Part shown: piece by piece, positions 17,121 to 28,868 of the stretch
How positions within the stretch are numbered: the stretch's first letter is position 1
How the letters are laid out: every line of letters starts with the position of its first letter
Source: Acidobacteriota bacterium
GTDB taxonomy: Bacteria; Acidobacteriota; Vicinamibacteria; Fen-336
DNA: 38,662 nucleotides
Assembly: GCA_016199625.1 (NCBI GenBank)
Contig: JACQGI010000036.1
Coordinates: 1 to 38,662, forward strand
Direction of reading: 5' to 3'
Program-made: the position numbers and the translations under genes
Notes under the pieces: model-generated
What the model was told of the DNA's origin: nothing
What the model saw: the letters and a program-made list of their open reading frames with translations, nothing else
Databases searched by the model: none

Positions 17121-19281
17121 GTTCCTCCTCGAGATCGGCTGCGAGGAGATCCCGGCCGGCTGGCTGCCGGGCCTCACCCAGCAGCTCCGAGAGCGGTTCC
17201 TCGAGGTCGCAGAGCGCGAGCACCTGGACCCGACCGCGGTCGCGTCGGACTCGACGCCGCGGCGACTGGTCCTTCGAGCCGACGTGGCGGCCCGCCAGGC
17301 GGACCGGGAGGAGCCGGTCTGGGGGCCGGCGGTCGAGGCCGCGAAGGACGCGTCGGGTGCCTGGACCAAGGCAGCCGAGGGGTTCGCACGGAAGTGCGGG
17401 GTCTCGCCCGAGGCGCTGCAACAAGGCGTCAAGGACGCGGCTAGACCGGGCGACCAGTACCTTCTCTACGTCAGGAGGACGGAAGGCCGGTCCACCCGCG
17501 AGATCCTGCCAGGCGTGATCGCCGGCGTCCTGCGGGCCCTCGCCTTTCCGAAGCGCATGAGCTGGGACGCCTGGATCGAGGACGGCAAGGGCTCCTTCGT
17601 CTTCGGGCGGCCGATCCGCTGGATGGTCGCCCTGATGGACGGGGCCGTCGTCCCCTTCGCGATCCACGCTCTCGCGGAGGGCCGACGGGCCGATCCCGTG
17701 GTGACTTCGGGCGACACCACCTGGGGCCACCGCTTCCTCCCGCGTGAGGCGGCGGGGCGACCGATCCGCGTCCGCTCGGGCGCCGACCTCAGGGAGAAGC
17801 TACGTGCCGCCTGCGTCCTCCTCGACCCGACCGAACGCGAGAAGCGGATCCTCGACGGGCTCGCGTCGGTCGCGGGCCCCGCGCCCCCGGACGATCACGG
17901 CCTCCCCGTCGAATGGCGCGACCTCGTGGAGTACCCGACGGTCGTGGTCGGGAAAATCCCGGCCCAGCTCCGGTCGCTGCCCACCGAAGTTCTCGAGACC
18001 GTCCTCGTCCACCACCAGAAGTACGTGCCCCTCGGGGAGGGCCGAGTCGTCTCGCGCTTCGCCGCGGTGACGAACACCGACGGATCGAACGCGGACGAGA
18101 TCGTCCGGGGGATGGAGCGCGTCGTCGTGGCGCGGCTCCGGGACGCGGCGTTCTTCTACCAGGAGGACGTGAAGCGTCCGCTCGCCGATCGGGTCGGCGA
18201 CCTGGCGGGCGTCGTCTTCCACAAGGGGCTGGGGACCTACAAGGACAAGAGCGACCGGATGGTCCGCCTGGTGGACGCCATGGGCGCCGAGATGGGGCTC
18301 CTCACGAAGCCCGAGCACGAGGCGGCGCGCGAGGCGGCCCGGCTCGCGAAGGCCGACCTGACCACCCTCATGGTTCGGGAGTTTCCCGAGCTGCAGGGAG
18401 TGATGGGCGGCATCTACCTCCGCGCCCAGGGCCACCCCTGGCCGAACGTGTCCGTCGCGGTCCAGTGGCACTACCACCCGGTCTCGGTCGAGGAGGGCAG
18501 CCCACCGGCGAGAGCGGTGGCCGGTGGCGACGCGACGGTCTTCGGCGCCGTGTCCGTGGCCGACAAGCTCGACACCCTCGCCGGCTACTTCGGCCTCGGG
18601 CTCGAGCCCACGGGCAGCAGCGATCCCTTCGGCCTCCGCCGGGCGGCCCAGGGGGTCGTCCGCGTGCTCCTGGACTTCTGGAGCGCCGACGCCGCCGAGC
18701 GACGGCCGAATCTCGTGCAGCTCGTCGGTGCTGCCGTCGAAGGCTACGGAGACACGATCGCCGACTCGGCCTCGGCGAAGCTCAGGCTCGCAGCGTTCCT
18801 CTCCGACAGGCTGCGCTACGTCCTGGCCGCCCGGGGCTATCCGGGAGACGAGGTCGAGGCCGTTCTCGGGGCGCGGGAGCCGGAAGCGCTGCAGGATCCC
18901 CACGAGGCGTGGGTGCGCCTCAGGGCACTCCACAGCGTGCGCTCCGAGGCCCGAGTGGACTTCGAGCATCTCGCAGTGGCGTTCAAGAGGGCCAAGAACA
19001 TCCTCGGGAGCGGCGCGGGCGCCTCGGTGGACCCGGCCCTGTTCCAGGAGGCCGCGGAAGGCGAGCTCCACGCGGCCGTGGGGCGGCTCGAGGTGCGGGA
19101 CGGCGGCTACGAGGCGCGACTCCGGGCCCTCGCCGGGCTGCGAGCCCCCGTCGACCGCTTCTTCGACGACGTGCTGGTGATGGCCGAGGACCCCCGATTG
19201 CGGGCGAACCGGCTGGGGCTCCTCTCGCGGACGCTGTCGCTCTTCTATCGGATCGCGGACATCTCCAAGCTGGGAGGCTAG
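17113..19281 (+). CDS. glyS: Glycyl-tRNA synthetase beta subunit
   Basis: This 722-residue partner of GlyQ binds tRNA(Gly). The N-terminus [19 protein letters not shown] is the family hallmark, and further signatures are [52 protein letters not shown] and the HD-like segment. The C-terminus contains a DALR-like anticodon-binding region ([20 protein letters not shown]). It is somewhat longer than E. coli GlyS (about 690 residues). The start is a GTG inside the glyQ end; the 8-base overlap implies coupled synthesis of the two subunits. Confidence 0.96.
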   Translation: MAEFLLEIGCEEIPAGWLPGLTQQLRERFLEVAEREHLDPTAVASDSTPRRLVLRADVAARQADREEPVWGPAVEAAKDASGAWTKAAEGFARKCGVSPEALQQGVKDAARPGDQYLLYVRRTEGRSTREILPGVIAGVLRALAFPKRMSWDAWIEDGKGSFVFGRPIRWMVALMDGAVVPFAIHALAEGRRADPVVTSGDTTWGHRFLPREAAGRPIRVRSGADLREKLRAACVLLDPTEREKRILDGLASVAGPAPPDDHGLPVEWRDLVEYPTVVVGKIPAQLRSLPTEVLETVLVHHQKYVPLGEGRVVSRFAAVTNTDGSNADEIVRGMERVVVARLRDAAFFYQEDVKRPLADRVGDLAGVVFHKGLGTYKDKSDRMVRLVDAMGAEMGLLTKPEHEAAREAARLAKADLTTLMVREFPELQGVMGGIYLRAQGHPWPNVSVAVQWHYHPVSVEEGSPPARAVAGGDATVFGAVSVADKLDTLAGYFGLGLEPTGSSDPFGLRRAAQGVVRVLLDFWSADAAERRPNLVQLVGAAVEGYGDTIADSASAKLRLAAFLSDRLRYVLAARGYPGDEVEAVLGAREPEALQDPHEAWVRLRALHSVRSEARVDFEHLAVAFKRAKNILGSGAGASVDPALFQEAAEGELHAAVGRLEVRDGGYEARLRALAGLRAPVDRFFDDVLVMAEDPRLRANRLGLLSRTLSLFYRIADISKLGG

Positions 19282-19282
19282 G

Positions 19283-22120
<2,838 letters not shown>

Positions 22121-22130
22121 GCCGACCCCC

Positions 22131-23096
22131 GTGCTGAAGTACTTCCGGTTCGCGAAGGGGCGCGTGGAGCAGCTCCCGGAGATGCACGCGGAGCACCTCA
22201 CGGAGCACCCCGAGGCCGTCCACTGGATCGACCTGGAGGATCCGACGGTCAAGGAGGCGACGGTCCTCGAGGACCCCTTCCACTTCCATCCCCTGGCCAT
22301 CGAGGACTGCCTCTCGGACGTCCACCACCCCAAGGTGGACGACTACGAGAGCTACATCTTCGTCATCGTCCACGGTATCCGCTTCGAAGGGGTGACCGGG
22401 CAGTTCATCACCCGGGAGCTGGACATCTTCCTCGGCTCGAACTTCCTCGTGACGCACCATCGCGGCCCGATTCGCGCCGTCGACCTCGTCGTGGACCAAT
22501 GCGGAAAGAACCTCGTCGCCTCGATGCCGAAGGGGGTCGACTTCCTGCTCCACCAGATCCTCGACGTGATGTTCGACGACTACTTCCCGAACCTGGACGG
22601 CATCGAGGACAAGATCCAGCTCGTCCAGGTGGAGGTCTTCGAGAACCCCACCCGGGAGACCCTGGACCGGATCTTCCGCCTGAAGAACGACGTCATGCGC
22701 CTGCGGCGGATCTGCGCGCCGCAGCGGGAGATCGTCAACCGTCTGGCGCGGGGGGAGTTCAGGGTCATCACGCCGAAGGCCGCCGTGTACTTCCGCGACA
22801 TCTACGACAACCTCTACCGGATCGTGGACGCGTCGTTCGCCTACCAGGACATGGTCCAGGGCACCCTCGACGCCTACCTGAGCTCGATCAACAACCGCTT
22901 GAACGAGACCATGAAGCGCCTCACCGTGATCGGCGCGATGCTGGCCCCGCTGACGGTCATCACCGGGATCTACGGGATGAACTTCGACCACCTGCCGGAG
23001 CTGCACTGGCGCTACGGCTACTTCGGGGTCCTCGCGGCCATGGGCCTGGTCTCGGGAGCGCTCGTGTGGTGGTTCCGGAAGAAGCGGTGGATCTGA
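22131..23096 (+). CDS. corA: CorA-family magnesium/cobalt transporter
   Basis: This 321-residue protein has the long N-terminal cytoplasmic domain and two C-terminal membrane helices of CorA channels. The selectivity motif is GIYGMNFDHLPEL (GMN at about residue 283), preceded by MKRLTVIGAMLAPLTVITGI and followed by the second helix and a basic tail (RKKRWI). HWIDLEDPTVKEATVLEDPF and HPLAIEDCLSDVHHPKVDDY are typical of the soluble domain. It should form a pentameric Mg2+ channel in the inner membrane. The GTG start is ten bases after ppdK; mutL begins at the very next base after its stop. Confidence 0.95.
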   Translation: MLKYFRFAKGRVEQLPEMHAEHLTEHPEAVHWIDLEDPTVKEATVLEDPFHFHPLAIEDCLSDVHHPKVDDYESYIFVIVHGIRFEGVTGQFITRELDIFLGSNFLVTHHRGPIRAVDLVVDQCGKNLVASMPKGVDFLLHQILDVMFDDYFPNLDGIEDKIQLVQVEVFENPTRETLDRIFRLKNDVMRLRRICAPQREIVNRLARGEFRVITPKAAVYFRDIYDNLYRIVDASFAYQDMVQGTLDAYLSSINNRLNETMKRLTVIGAMLAPLTVITGIYGMNFDHLPELHWRYGYFGVLAAMGLVSGALVWWFRKKRWI

Positions 23097-24863
23097 ATGG
23101 GCCGGATCCAGCGGCTCCCTGACGACCTCGTCAACAAGATCGCCGCCGGAGAGGTGGTGGAGCGCCCGGCGTCCGTGGTCAAGGAGCTGGTCGAGAACGC
23201 CCTCGATGCCGGCGCGGCGACCGTCACGGTGGAGATCGAGGGCGGCGGCAAGTCGCTCGTCCGCGTGCGCGACGACGGCTGCGGGATGGGCCGCGAGGAC
23301 GCCCGGGCCGCCCTCGAGCGCCACGCGACGTCGAAGCTCCGGGAGCTGGCCGACCTCCAGGCCATGGGGACCCACGGCTTCCGCGGCGAGGCACTGCCTT
23401 CCATCGCCAGCGTCTCGCACCTGGTGCTGAAGACGCGCCAGGACGGCGAGGCGGCGGGCACCGAGGTCGAGGTCCGCCACGGGAAGCCCGTCCACGTGCG
23501 GGACACGGGACACCCCCGCGGAACGACCGTCGAGGTGCGCGACCTCTTCGGCGCCGTCCCGGCCCGCCGCAAGTTCCTCCGGGCCGACTCCACCGAAGCC
23601 GCCCACGTGGCCGAGGCCGTGGCGCTCCTGGCCCTGGCCCGCCCCGCGACGGGCTTCGTGCTCACGTCCGGCGGACGGACGGTGATCCAGACCCCGGCGG
23701 CCGAGAGCCTCGCGGCACGCCTCTTCCAGCTCTATGGGGCCGCGATCCTCGACGACCTGTTGCAGCTCACGGGAGGCGAGGAGTGGGTACGCGTGCGGGG
23801 CTTCGTCTCCCGCCCCGATCGCCCCGTGCCGTCACGGGCGCAGCTCCGGCTGTTCGTCAACGGGCGCGCCGTCCGCGACCGGGCGATCTCGAAGGCGGTG
23901 CTCGAGGCCTGTCGCGCCGCGGGGGGCGGGGACCGCCGCCCCGAGGCGTTCCTGTTCCTCGAGGTGCCGCTCCACCTCGTGGACGTCAACGTCCATCCGT
24001 CGAAGATCGAGGTGCGCTTCGCCGACCCGCGGACGGTGTTCCGCGCGGTGGAGCGTGCCGTCCGCGAGGGCCTCTCGCAGGGCGTCCGGCGACGGGCGCC
24101 GCGCGCGGACGTGACGCGGGTCCAGGAGGCGGCGGAGCGGTACCTGGCGCAGGCGACGTCCGGCGCCCCGGTGCAGCAAGCCTTCGCGGAGCCCGGGGCG
24201 CGGGATGCGGCGCCGTCGGAGCGCTCGTCGGGGCTCGGCGCCCCGGTCGGCGAGACCCTGTTCGCGGAGGGCGCACCGACCGTCCTCGGCCAGCACCGCA
24301 ACACGTACATCGTCGCCAGCGACGGGCAGGATCTGCTCCTCGTGGACCAGCACACGGCTCACGAGAGGGTCCGGTTCGAGACGCTCCTCGCCGCCCTCGC
24401 GCGGCGCGTCCCGGAGTCACAACTGCTCCTCTCGCCGCTGATCGTGACCCTCGACCCGTCGCTCCGGCCGCTCCTCTCGGTCCACGAGGAGGCCCTGGCC
24501 GAGGTGGGGTTCGACGTCGAGCCCTTCGGCGGAGGCTCCCTCCGCCTGCGCGCCGTGCCGGCGGCGCTGCGTGATCAGGACCCCCGTCACGTCCTGGAAT
24601 CCCTCCTCCGGGACCTCCTGGAGCGCGCGACGGGCCAGTGGATCGTCTCGGGAGCCCGGGCGCGCCTCGCGGCCACGGTCGCCTGCCACTCCGCGGTGCG
24701 TGCGGGCCAGGCGCTGGGAGGAGAGGCCATGGCCGCCATCGTCCGCGACCTGGGGGACACCGAGCATCCGAGCCTGTGTCCCCACGGTCGTCCGACCGTC
24801 GTGCGCGTCCCCCGGGACGACGTGGCCCGGTGGTTCGGGCGGACGGGGTGGAGGCGCCAATGA
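23097..24863 (+). CDS. mutL: DNA mismatch repair protein MutL
   Basis: This 588-residue protein has the GHKL ATPase N-terminus: KIAAGEVVERPASVVKELVE with Glu30, NALDAGA, DDGCGMG and GFRGEALPSIASV. The C-terminal dimerisation domain has VDQHTAHERVRFE, which fits the DQHA(X)2E(X)4E endonuclease motif except for Thr in place of Ala, plus ACHSAVRAGQAL and CPHGRPTVV. The metal-binding set looks complete, so this is likely an endonuclease-type MutL that nicks the daughter strand, as in bacteria lacking MutH. The linker (about 340-400) is Ala/Pro-rich. It starts at the base after the corA stop and ends in an ATGA overlap with the small membrane gene. No mutS is in the window. Confidence 0.96.
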   Translation: MGRIQRLPDDLVNKIAAGEVVERPASVVKELVENALDAGAATVTVEIEGGGKSLVRVRDDGCGMGREDARAALERHATSKLRELADLQAMGTHGFRGEALPSIASVSHLVLKTRQDGEAAGTEVEVRHGKPVHVRDTGHPRGTTVEVRDLFGAVPARRKFLRADSTEAAHVAEAVALLALARPATGFVLTSGGRTVIQTPAAESLAARLFQLYGAAILDDLLQLTGGEEWVRVRGFVSRPDRPVPSRAQLRLFVNGRAVRDRAISKAVLEACRAAGGGDRRPEAFLFLEVPLHLVDVNVHPSKIEVRFADPRTVFRAVERAVREGLSQGVRRRAPRADVTRVQEAAERYLAQATSGAPVQQAFAEPGARDAAPSERSSGLGAPVGETLFAEGAPTVLGQHRNTYIVASDGQDLLLVDQHTAHERVRFETLLAALARRVPESQLLLSPLIVTLDPSLRPLLSVHEEALAEVGFDVEPFGGGSLRLRAVPAALRDQDPRHVLESLLRDLLERATGQWIVSGARARLAATVACHSAVRAGQALGGEAMAAIVRDLGDTEHPSLCPHGRPTVVRVPRDDVARWFGRTGWRRQ

Positions 24864-25141
24864 GGGTGCGCCTCCGAGCGCGTCCGAGGCCTCGTGGGTG
24901 GCGGTGGGTGCGCTATGCCCTCGGACGCTTCCTGCAGGTGACGGGGCTCATGGTGACCCTCGTGGCGGCGACCGCCTACTTCGGCACGCCGAGCACGACG
25001 TCCATGCTCCGCATGATGCTCGTGGGCGTCCTGCTCTTCCTGCCGGGGTGGCTCCTGGCCCGCCACGACCCGAGCGCCGGGGGGGATCTGTCTACCGGGA
25101 GTGGCGGGGAGCGTACTCCCGGAAGGCCTGCAGGATCTTGA
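24860..25141 (+). CDS. Small two-helix membrane protein, unknown function
   Basis: This 93-residue protein begins with an Arg-rich stretch (RVRLRARPRPRGWRWVRYAL), followed by two hydrophobic segments (FLQVTGLMVTLVAATAYF and MMLVGVLLFLPGWLLA) and a hydrophilic Gly-rich tail. I do not recognise a family. The ATG overlaps the mutL stop (ATGA), which supports that it is translated. The last 50 bases overlap the convergent aminotransferase gene, so the tail may be poorly constrained or the gene may end functionally earlier. Confidence 0.6.
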   Translation: MRVRLRARPRPRGWRWVRYALGRFLQVTGLMVTLVAATAYFGTPSTTSMLRMMLVGVLLFLPGWLLARHDPSAGGDLSTGSGGERTPGRPAGS

Positions 25142-25958
25142 GTGTCACCGGGCCGGGGCGCCCCGCTCCCACCGGGCGCCCGTCGATGGTCCGGATGGGC
25201 GCCGCCTCTTTCAGAGTGCTGGTGACGAAGGCCTCGTCGGCCGAGAGGAGATCGGGCACGCGGAGGGTCTCCTCGCGGACGACGACACCCCATGCAGCTC
25301 CCTGCTCGAGGATGACGTCGCGCGTGATCCCGGCCAGGATTCCCGCCTCCAGCGGCGGGGTCAGCACGACGCCGTGCTTGACGGCGAAGACGTTCGAGCT
25401 CGCCCCCTCGGCGACGTCGCCACGCCCGTTGAGCAGGATCGCCTCGAGGGCCCCGCGGGCCTGCGCCTCGCGCACGGCCAGGACGTTGTTGAGGAGGTTG
25501 CAGGACTTGATGGCCGGATCGAGAGCTTCGGGCGCGTTGCGGCGGACCGAGACCAGCGCCACGGCGATGCCCTCGGCGTAATGGCTCTCCGGGAGCGGCT
25601 CGTACGGCTTGACCACCATCACGACGGTCGGGCCCTTCACCCTTTCGAAGCGGTAGGAGATCTCCCCGACCCCCCGCGTCACGATCATCCGGATGTAGGA
25701 TTCGGGGTTGCCGGCCCGTGCCAGCAGCGCGTCGAGCCACTCCGCCAGCCGGCCGTCGGCCTGGGGCAGGTCGACGGCGATCCGGCGGGCAGAGTTCCGC
25801 AGCCGGGCGAAGTGGCGGTCGAGATGGAAGGGCCGCCCGCCGTACGTGCGCAGCGTCTCGTAGACGCTGTCGCCGAAGGTGAAGCCGTTGTCGAGGACGG
25901 AGACACGAGCCTCCTCGGCGGGGCTGATGAGTCCGTTGACGGAGGCGAAGAAGCCCAT
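25092..25958 (-). CDS. Class IV aminotransferase (branched-chain/D-amino-acid/ADC-lyase family)
   Basis: This 288-residue PLP enzyme has the fold-type IV signatures: VSVLDNGFTFGDSVYETLRT near the N-terminus, GRPFHLDRHFARLRNSA, the Schiff-base Lys in DPAIKSCNLLNNVLA, then EAILLNGRGDVAEGASSNVF and TPPLEAGILAGITRDVILE. These fit a branched-chain or D-alanine aminotransferase, or 4-amino-4-deoxychorismate lyase; the sequence does not decide. Starting at ATG 25958 gives the usual FASVNGLI beginning; the in-frame TTG at 25991 would add 11 basic residues and lies almost at the predicted transcript start. It converges on the small membrane gene after mutL, overlapping by 50 bases. Confidence 0.88.
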   Translation of the reverse strand: MGFFASVNGLISPAEEARVSVLDNGFTFGDSVYETLRTYGGRPFHLDRHFARLRNSARRIAVDLPQADGRLAEWLDALLARAGNPESYIRMIVTRGVGEISYRFERVKGPTVVMVVKPYEPLPESHYAEGIAVALVSVRRNAPEALDPAIKSCNLLNNVLAVREAQARGALEAILLNGRGDVAEGASSNVFAVKHGVVLTPPLEAGILAGITRDVILEQGAAWGVVVREETLRVPDLLSADEAFVTSTLKEAAPIRTIDGRPVGAGRPGPVTLKILQAFREYAPRHSR

Positions 25959-25998
25959 GACTAAAGTCTGCCGTCGCGCGCGGCGCGGCAAACGAGCG

Positions 25999-26028
25999 AG
26001 GCTAGCAGACGCGCTCGACGGCTGTCAA
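25999..26028 (-). promoter_or_regulatory. Probable promoter of the class IV aminotransferase gene
   Basis: On the minus strand TTGACA (26028-26023) is followed by 18 bases and TAGCCT (26004-25999, 3 of 6). The predicted transcript start is near 25992, about 34 bases before the ATG at 25958. No clear Shine-Dalgarno precedes that ATG. Confidence 0.5.
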
Positions 26029-26056
26029 CGCGACGGCCGGGGCACCGGAGGACGCG

Positions 26057-26875
26057 TTGGGCTTCGGTGAGGCCGTCGTCCTCGGGGTGCTGCAGGGGCT
26101 GGGCGAGTTCCTGCCGATCAGCAGCTCGGGGCACCTGATCGCCGTGCCCTGGCTCCTCGGCTGGCCCGAGCACGGTCTGGCGTTCGACGTGGCCCTCCAC
26201 CTCGGGACCCTGGCCGCGGTCCTGTGGGCTTTCGCGGGCGACTGGTGGCGCCTCGGCGCCTCGGCGCTGCGAGGCGCCCTGCGCGGCCGGCCGTTCGCCG
26301 AGCCCGGAGGGCGCCTCCTGGGCCTCCTCGCCCTCGCGACGATCCCGGGGGCCGCCGGGGGGCTCCTCCTCGAGGACTGGGCGGAGACGGTCTTCCGCTC
26401 GCCGGGGCTCGTGGCCGCGACCATGGCGGGGATGGGCGCCGTGCTCCTCCTCGCCGATCGTCGGGGCGGGGGCACCCGGGAGGCTTCCGGGGTCTCCGTG
26501 GTCCATGCGCTCCTCATCGGGACGGCCCAGGCGCTCGCCCTCGTCCCCGGAGTCTCGCGCTCCGGAGCCACGATCAGCATGGCCCTGGCCCTGGGCTATC
26601 GCCGCGACGAGGCGGCCCGTTTCAGCTTCCTCCTCGCAACGCCCATCACCTTCGGCGCTGCGGTGCTGAAGGTGCCTCACCTGCTCTCGACGACCGGGCC
26701 GTCGGGAGCCGTCCTGGCGGGGATGGCGGCCGCGGCGCTCGTCGGGCTGCTGGCGATCCGCGTGTTGCTCGCCTACGTGCGGACCCGCGACTACGCCGTC
26801 TTCGCCTACTACCGCTTCGCGTTCGCGGCGCTCCTCGTAGCGGCGCTCTTGGTCCGCTCGCGGATCCTGGGTTAG
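26057..26875 (+). CDS. uppP: Undecaprenyl-diphosphatase UppP (BacA)
   Basis: This 272-residue polytopic membrane enzyme dephosphorylates undecaprenyl pyrophosphate to recycle the lipid carrier for peptidoglycan and other surface glycans. Both signature motifs are present: VLQGLGEFLPISSSGHLI near residues 10-30, with the catalytic Glu and Ser-rich loop, and LVPGVSRSGATISMALALGY in the second half. About eight hydrophobic segments fit the family. The TTG start is chosen because GGAGG (26047-26051) lies five bases upstream. It begins an operon-like run to dapD and is divergent from the aminotransferase. Confidence 0.95.
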   Translation: MGFGEAVVLGVLQGLGEFLPISSSGHLIAVPWLLGWPEHGLAFDVALHLGTLAAVLWAFAGDWWRLGASALRGALRGRPFAEPGGRLLGLLALATIPGAAGGLLLEDWAETVFRSPGLVAATMAGMGAVLLLADRRGGGTREASGVSVVHALLIGTAQALALVPGVSRSGATISMALALGYRRDEAARFSFLLATPITFGAAVLKVPHLLSTTGPSGAVLAGMAAAALVGLLAIRVLLAYVRTRDYAVFAYYRFAFAALLVAALLVRSRILG

Positions 26876-26884
26876 AGTCGCGGG

Positions 26885-28450
26885 ATGGTCCCGGTCCTGA
26901 CGGCCGCGGAGATGCGCGAGGCCGACCGTCGCACCATCGAGGAGGTCGGCCTGCCTGGCGTCGTCCTGATGGAGAGCGCGGGGGCGGCGGTGGCCCGGGC
27001 GCTGCGCGAGCGGTGGCCGCGGGCCCGTCGTCCCATCGTCCTCTGCGGCAAGGGCAACAACGGCGGCGACGGCTTCGTCGTCGCGCGACACCTGCTCTCC
27101 CTCGCGCCGGAGGTCTTCCTCGCCGGGGTGAGGGGCGACGTCAAGGGCGACGCACGGGTCCACATGGGCGCCTACGAGCGCTCGGGGGGACGGCTCACCG
27201 AGTTGGCCGACGCGGTGGCGTGGGAGGCCGTGCGGGAGCGGGCGCTCAGCGGCGATGTGATCGTCGACGCTCTCCTGGGAACCGGCCTCAACGAGGCGCC
27301 CGCCGGTCTCCTGGGCCGGATCGTCGGGGATCTGGCCCGCGCCGGGCAGGGAGCCCCGGTCGTGGCCGTGGACATCCCGTCGGGCCTGTCGTCGGACACC
27401 GGCGAGGTGTCGTGGGAGACGGTGCGGGCGTCCCTCACCGTGACGTTCGCAGCACCAAAGCTCGGCCACGCGCTGCCTCCCGCCTGCGACCGCGTCGGCG
27501 AGCTGGTCGTAGCGGACATCGGCATCCCGCGCGCTCTGCTGACACGCGCACGGCTGTGGCTGGTCGAGGCGGAGGACGCGGCGCGGGCGTTCCCGCCGCG
27601 AGCGGCGGCCGCCCACAAGGGCGCCTTCGGCCACGTCCTCGTGGTGGCCGGCTCCGTGGGGAAGACGGGCGCCGCGGTGCTCGCGGCGACGGCGGCCCTG
27701 CGGACCGGCGCCGGCCTGGTCACCGTGGCGACGCCGGAGCCTGCACTCGCGCTCGTCGCCGCCGGCCGACCCGAAGCCATGACCGAGCCCCTTCCGGTGG
27801 GCGCGTCGGGAGCGCTCGACCGCGAAGCCGTGGCACGCGCGCTGGCGCTGGCCAAGGCTCGTCAGGCGGTGGTCCTCGGGCCGGGCCTCGGGCAGGACGG
27901 GGCCACCCGCGAGTTCGTGCGGGAGTTCGTGCCGCGTTGTCCCGTGCCGCTCGTGGTGGACGCCGACGGCCTGAATGCCCTGGCTCCGTCCCCCCGGTCC
28001 GGCGCCGGGCGTGGGACACTGCGGGGTGTCGCCGCCACCGTCGTGACGCCTCATCCCGGGGAGATGGCGCGCCTCCTCGCGTCGAGCAGCGAGGAGGTCC
28101 AGCGCCGGCGGCTCGAGACGGCGCGCTCTCTGGCGATGGAGGAGGGCGTCCACGTGGTCCTCAAGGGCCAGCGGACGGTCATCGCCGACCCCGAGGGCCG
28201 GGCCGCGGTGAACCCGACGGGGAATCCCGGAATGGCCACGGGGGGGACCGGCGACGTCCTCGCCGGGGTGATCGGCGCGCTGCTGGCGCGCGGCCTGGAT
28301 GCGTGGATTGCGGCGACCGCGGGCGTGTACCTCCACGGCCTGGCCGGAGATCGTGCGGGCGCCGCCGTGGGCCAGGAGGCCTTCCTCGCTGGAGACGTCG
28401 TCGACGCGCTTCCCGGGGCGATCCGGGCCTTTGAGCACGCCCGTGGCTAG
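26885..28450 (+). CDS. nnrD: Bifunctional NAD(P)H-hydrate epimerase/dehydratase
   Basis: This 521-residue fusion repairs hydrated NADH and NADPH. The N-terminal YjeF_N epimerase domain (about 1-210) has VLTAAEMREADRRTIEEVGL and LCGKGNNGGDGFVVARHLLS. The C-terminal ribokinase-fold dehydratase (about 225-521) has AAAHKGAFGHVLVVAGSVGK, VTPHPGEMARLLAS, KGQRTVIADPEGRAAVNPTG and NPGMATGGTGDVLAGVIGAL. Both active sites look intact. Neighbouring tsaE overlaps its 3' end by eight bases; the nnrDE-tsaE pairing is widespread in bacteria. Confidence 0.95.
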   Translation: MVPVLTAAEMREADRRTIEEVGLPGVVLMESAGAAVARALRERWPRARRPIVLCGKGNNGGDGFVVARHLLSLAPEVFLAGVRGDVKGDARVHMGAYERSGGRLTELADAVAWEAVRERALSGDVIVDALLGTGLNEAPAGLLGRIVGDLARAGQGAPVVAVDIPSGLSSDTGEVSWETVRASLTVTFAAPKLGHALPPACDRVGELVVADIGIPRALLTRARLWLVEAEDAARAFPPRAAAAHKGAFGHVLVVAGSVGKTGAAVLAATAALRTGAGLVTVATPEPALALVAAGRPEAMTEPLPVGASGALDREAVARALALAKARQAVVLGPGLGQDGATREFVREFVPRCPVPLVVDADGLNALAPSPRSGAGRGTLRGVAATVVTPHPGEMARLLASSSEEVQRRRLETARSLAMEEGVHVVLKGQRTVIADPEGRAAVNPTGNPGMATGGTGDVLAGVIGALLARGLDAWIAATAGVYLHGLAGDRAGAAVGQEAFLAGDVVDALPGAIRAFEHARG

Positions 28451-28868
28451 CCACGTCACCCTCTCGGAGGCCGAGACCGAGGCCGTCGCCGAGGCGCTGG
28501 CCCGGGCCTTCCGCGGCGGAGAGGTGGTGCTGTTGTCCGGGGAGCTGGGCTCGGGCAAGACGGTCTTCGTGAGGGGCCTGGCCCGTGGCGTGGAGGCCGA
28601 TCCCGAGGAGGTCGCGAGCCCGACCTTCGTCCTCCTGACCTCGTATCCCGGACGGCTGACGCTCCACCACGCCGACCTCTACCGGATCGGCAAGCCCGGC
28701 GAGGATCGGGATCTGGGTCTCGAGGAGCTTCCGGGTCCCGACGGCGTCCTCGCGGTGGAATGGAGCGAACGGCTCTCGTGGCTCCCCTGGCCTGAGCCCC
28801 TGCGCGTGCTCCTCGAGCACGCCGGCGAAGGCAGGCGCCGCGTCACCATCGAGCGGGCCGAGGCATGA
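28443..28868 (+). CDS. tsaE: tRNA threonylcarbamoyladenosine biosynthesis ATPase TsaE
   Basis: This 141-residue protein is the ATPase partner of TsaB/TsaD in making t6A37 in ANN-decoding tRNAs. The Walker A motif GELGSGKT is at residues 33-40; SPTFVLLTSY, LHHADLYRI and VEWSERLSWLPWPEPLRVLL match TsaE, including the Asp and Glu/Trp-Ser features of its active site. The GTG at 28443, inside the end of nnrD, gives a family-length protein; a longer reading would be a shadow of nnrD. Its stop overlaps the next ATG. tsaB and tsaD are not in the window. Confidence 0.94.
   Translation: MASHVTLSEAETEAVAEALARAFRGGEVVLLSGELGSGKTVFVRGLARGVEADPEEVASPTFVLLTSYPGRLTLHHADLYRIGKPGEDRDLGLEELPGPDGVLAVEWSERLSWLPWPEPLRVLLEHAGEGRRRVTIERAEA

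Noticed and set aside
25961-28558. An 865-residue open frame antisense to uppP and nnrD
   Set aside because: It is a shadow of conserved genes, with Arg/Gly/His-rich low-complexity composition and no motif.
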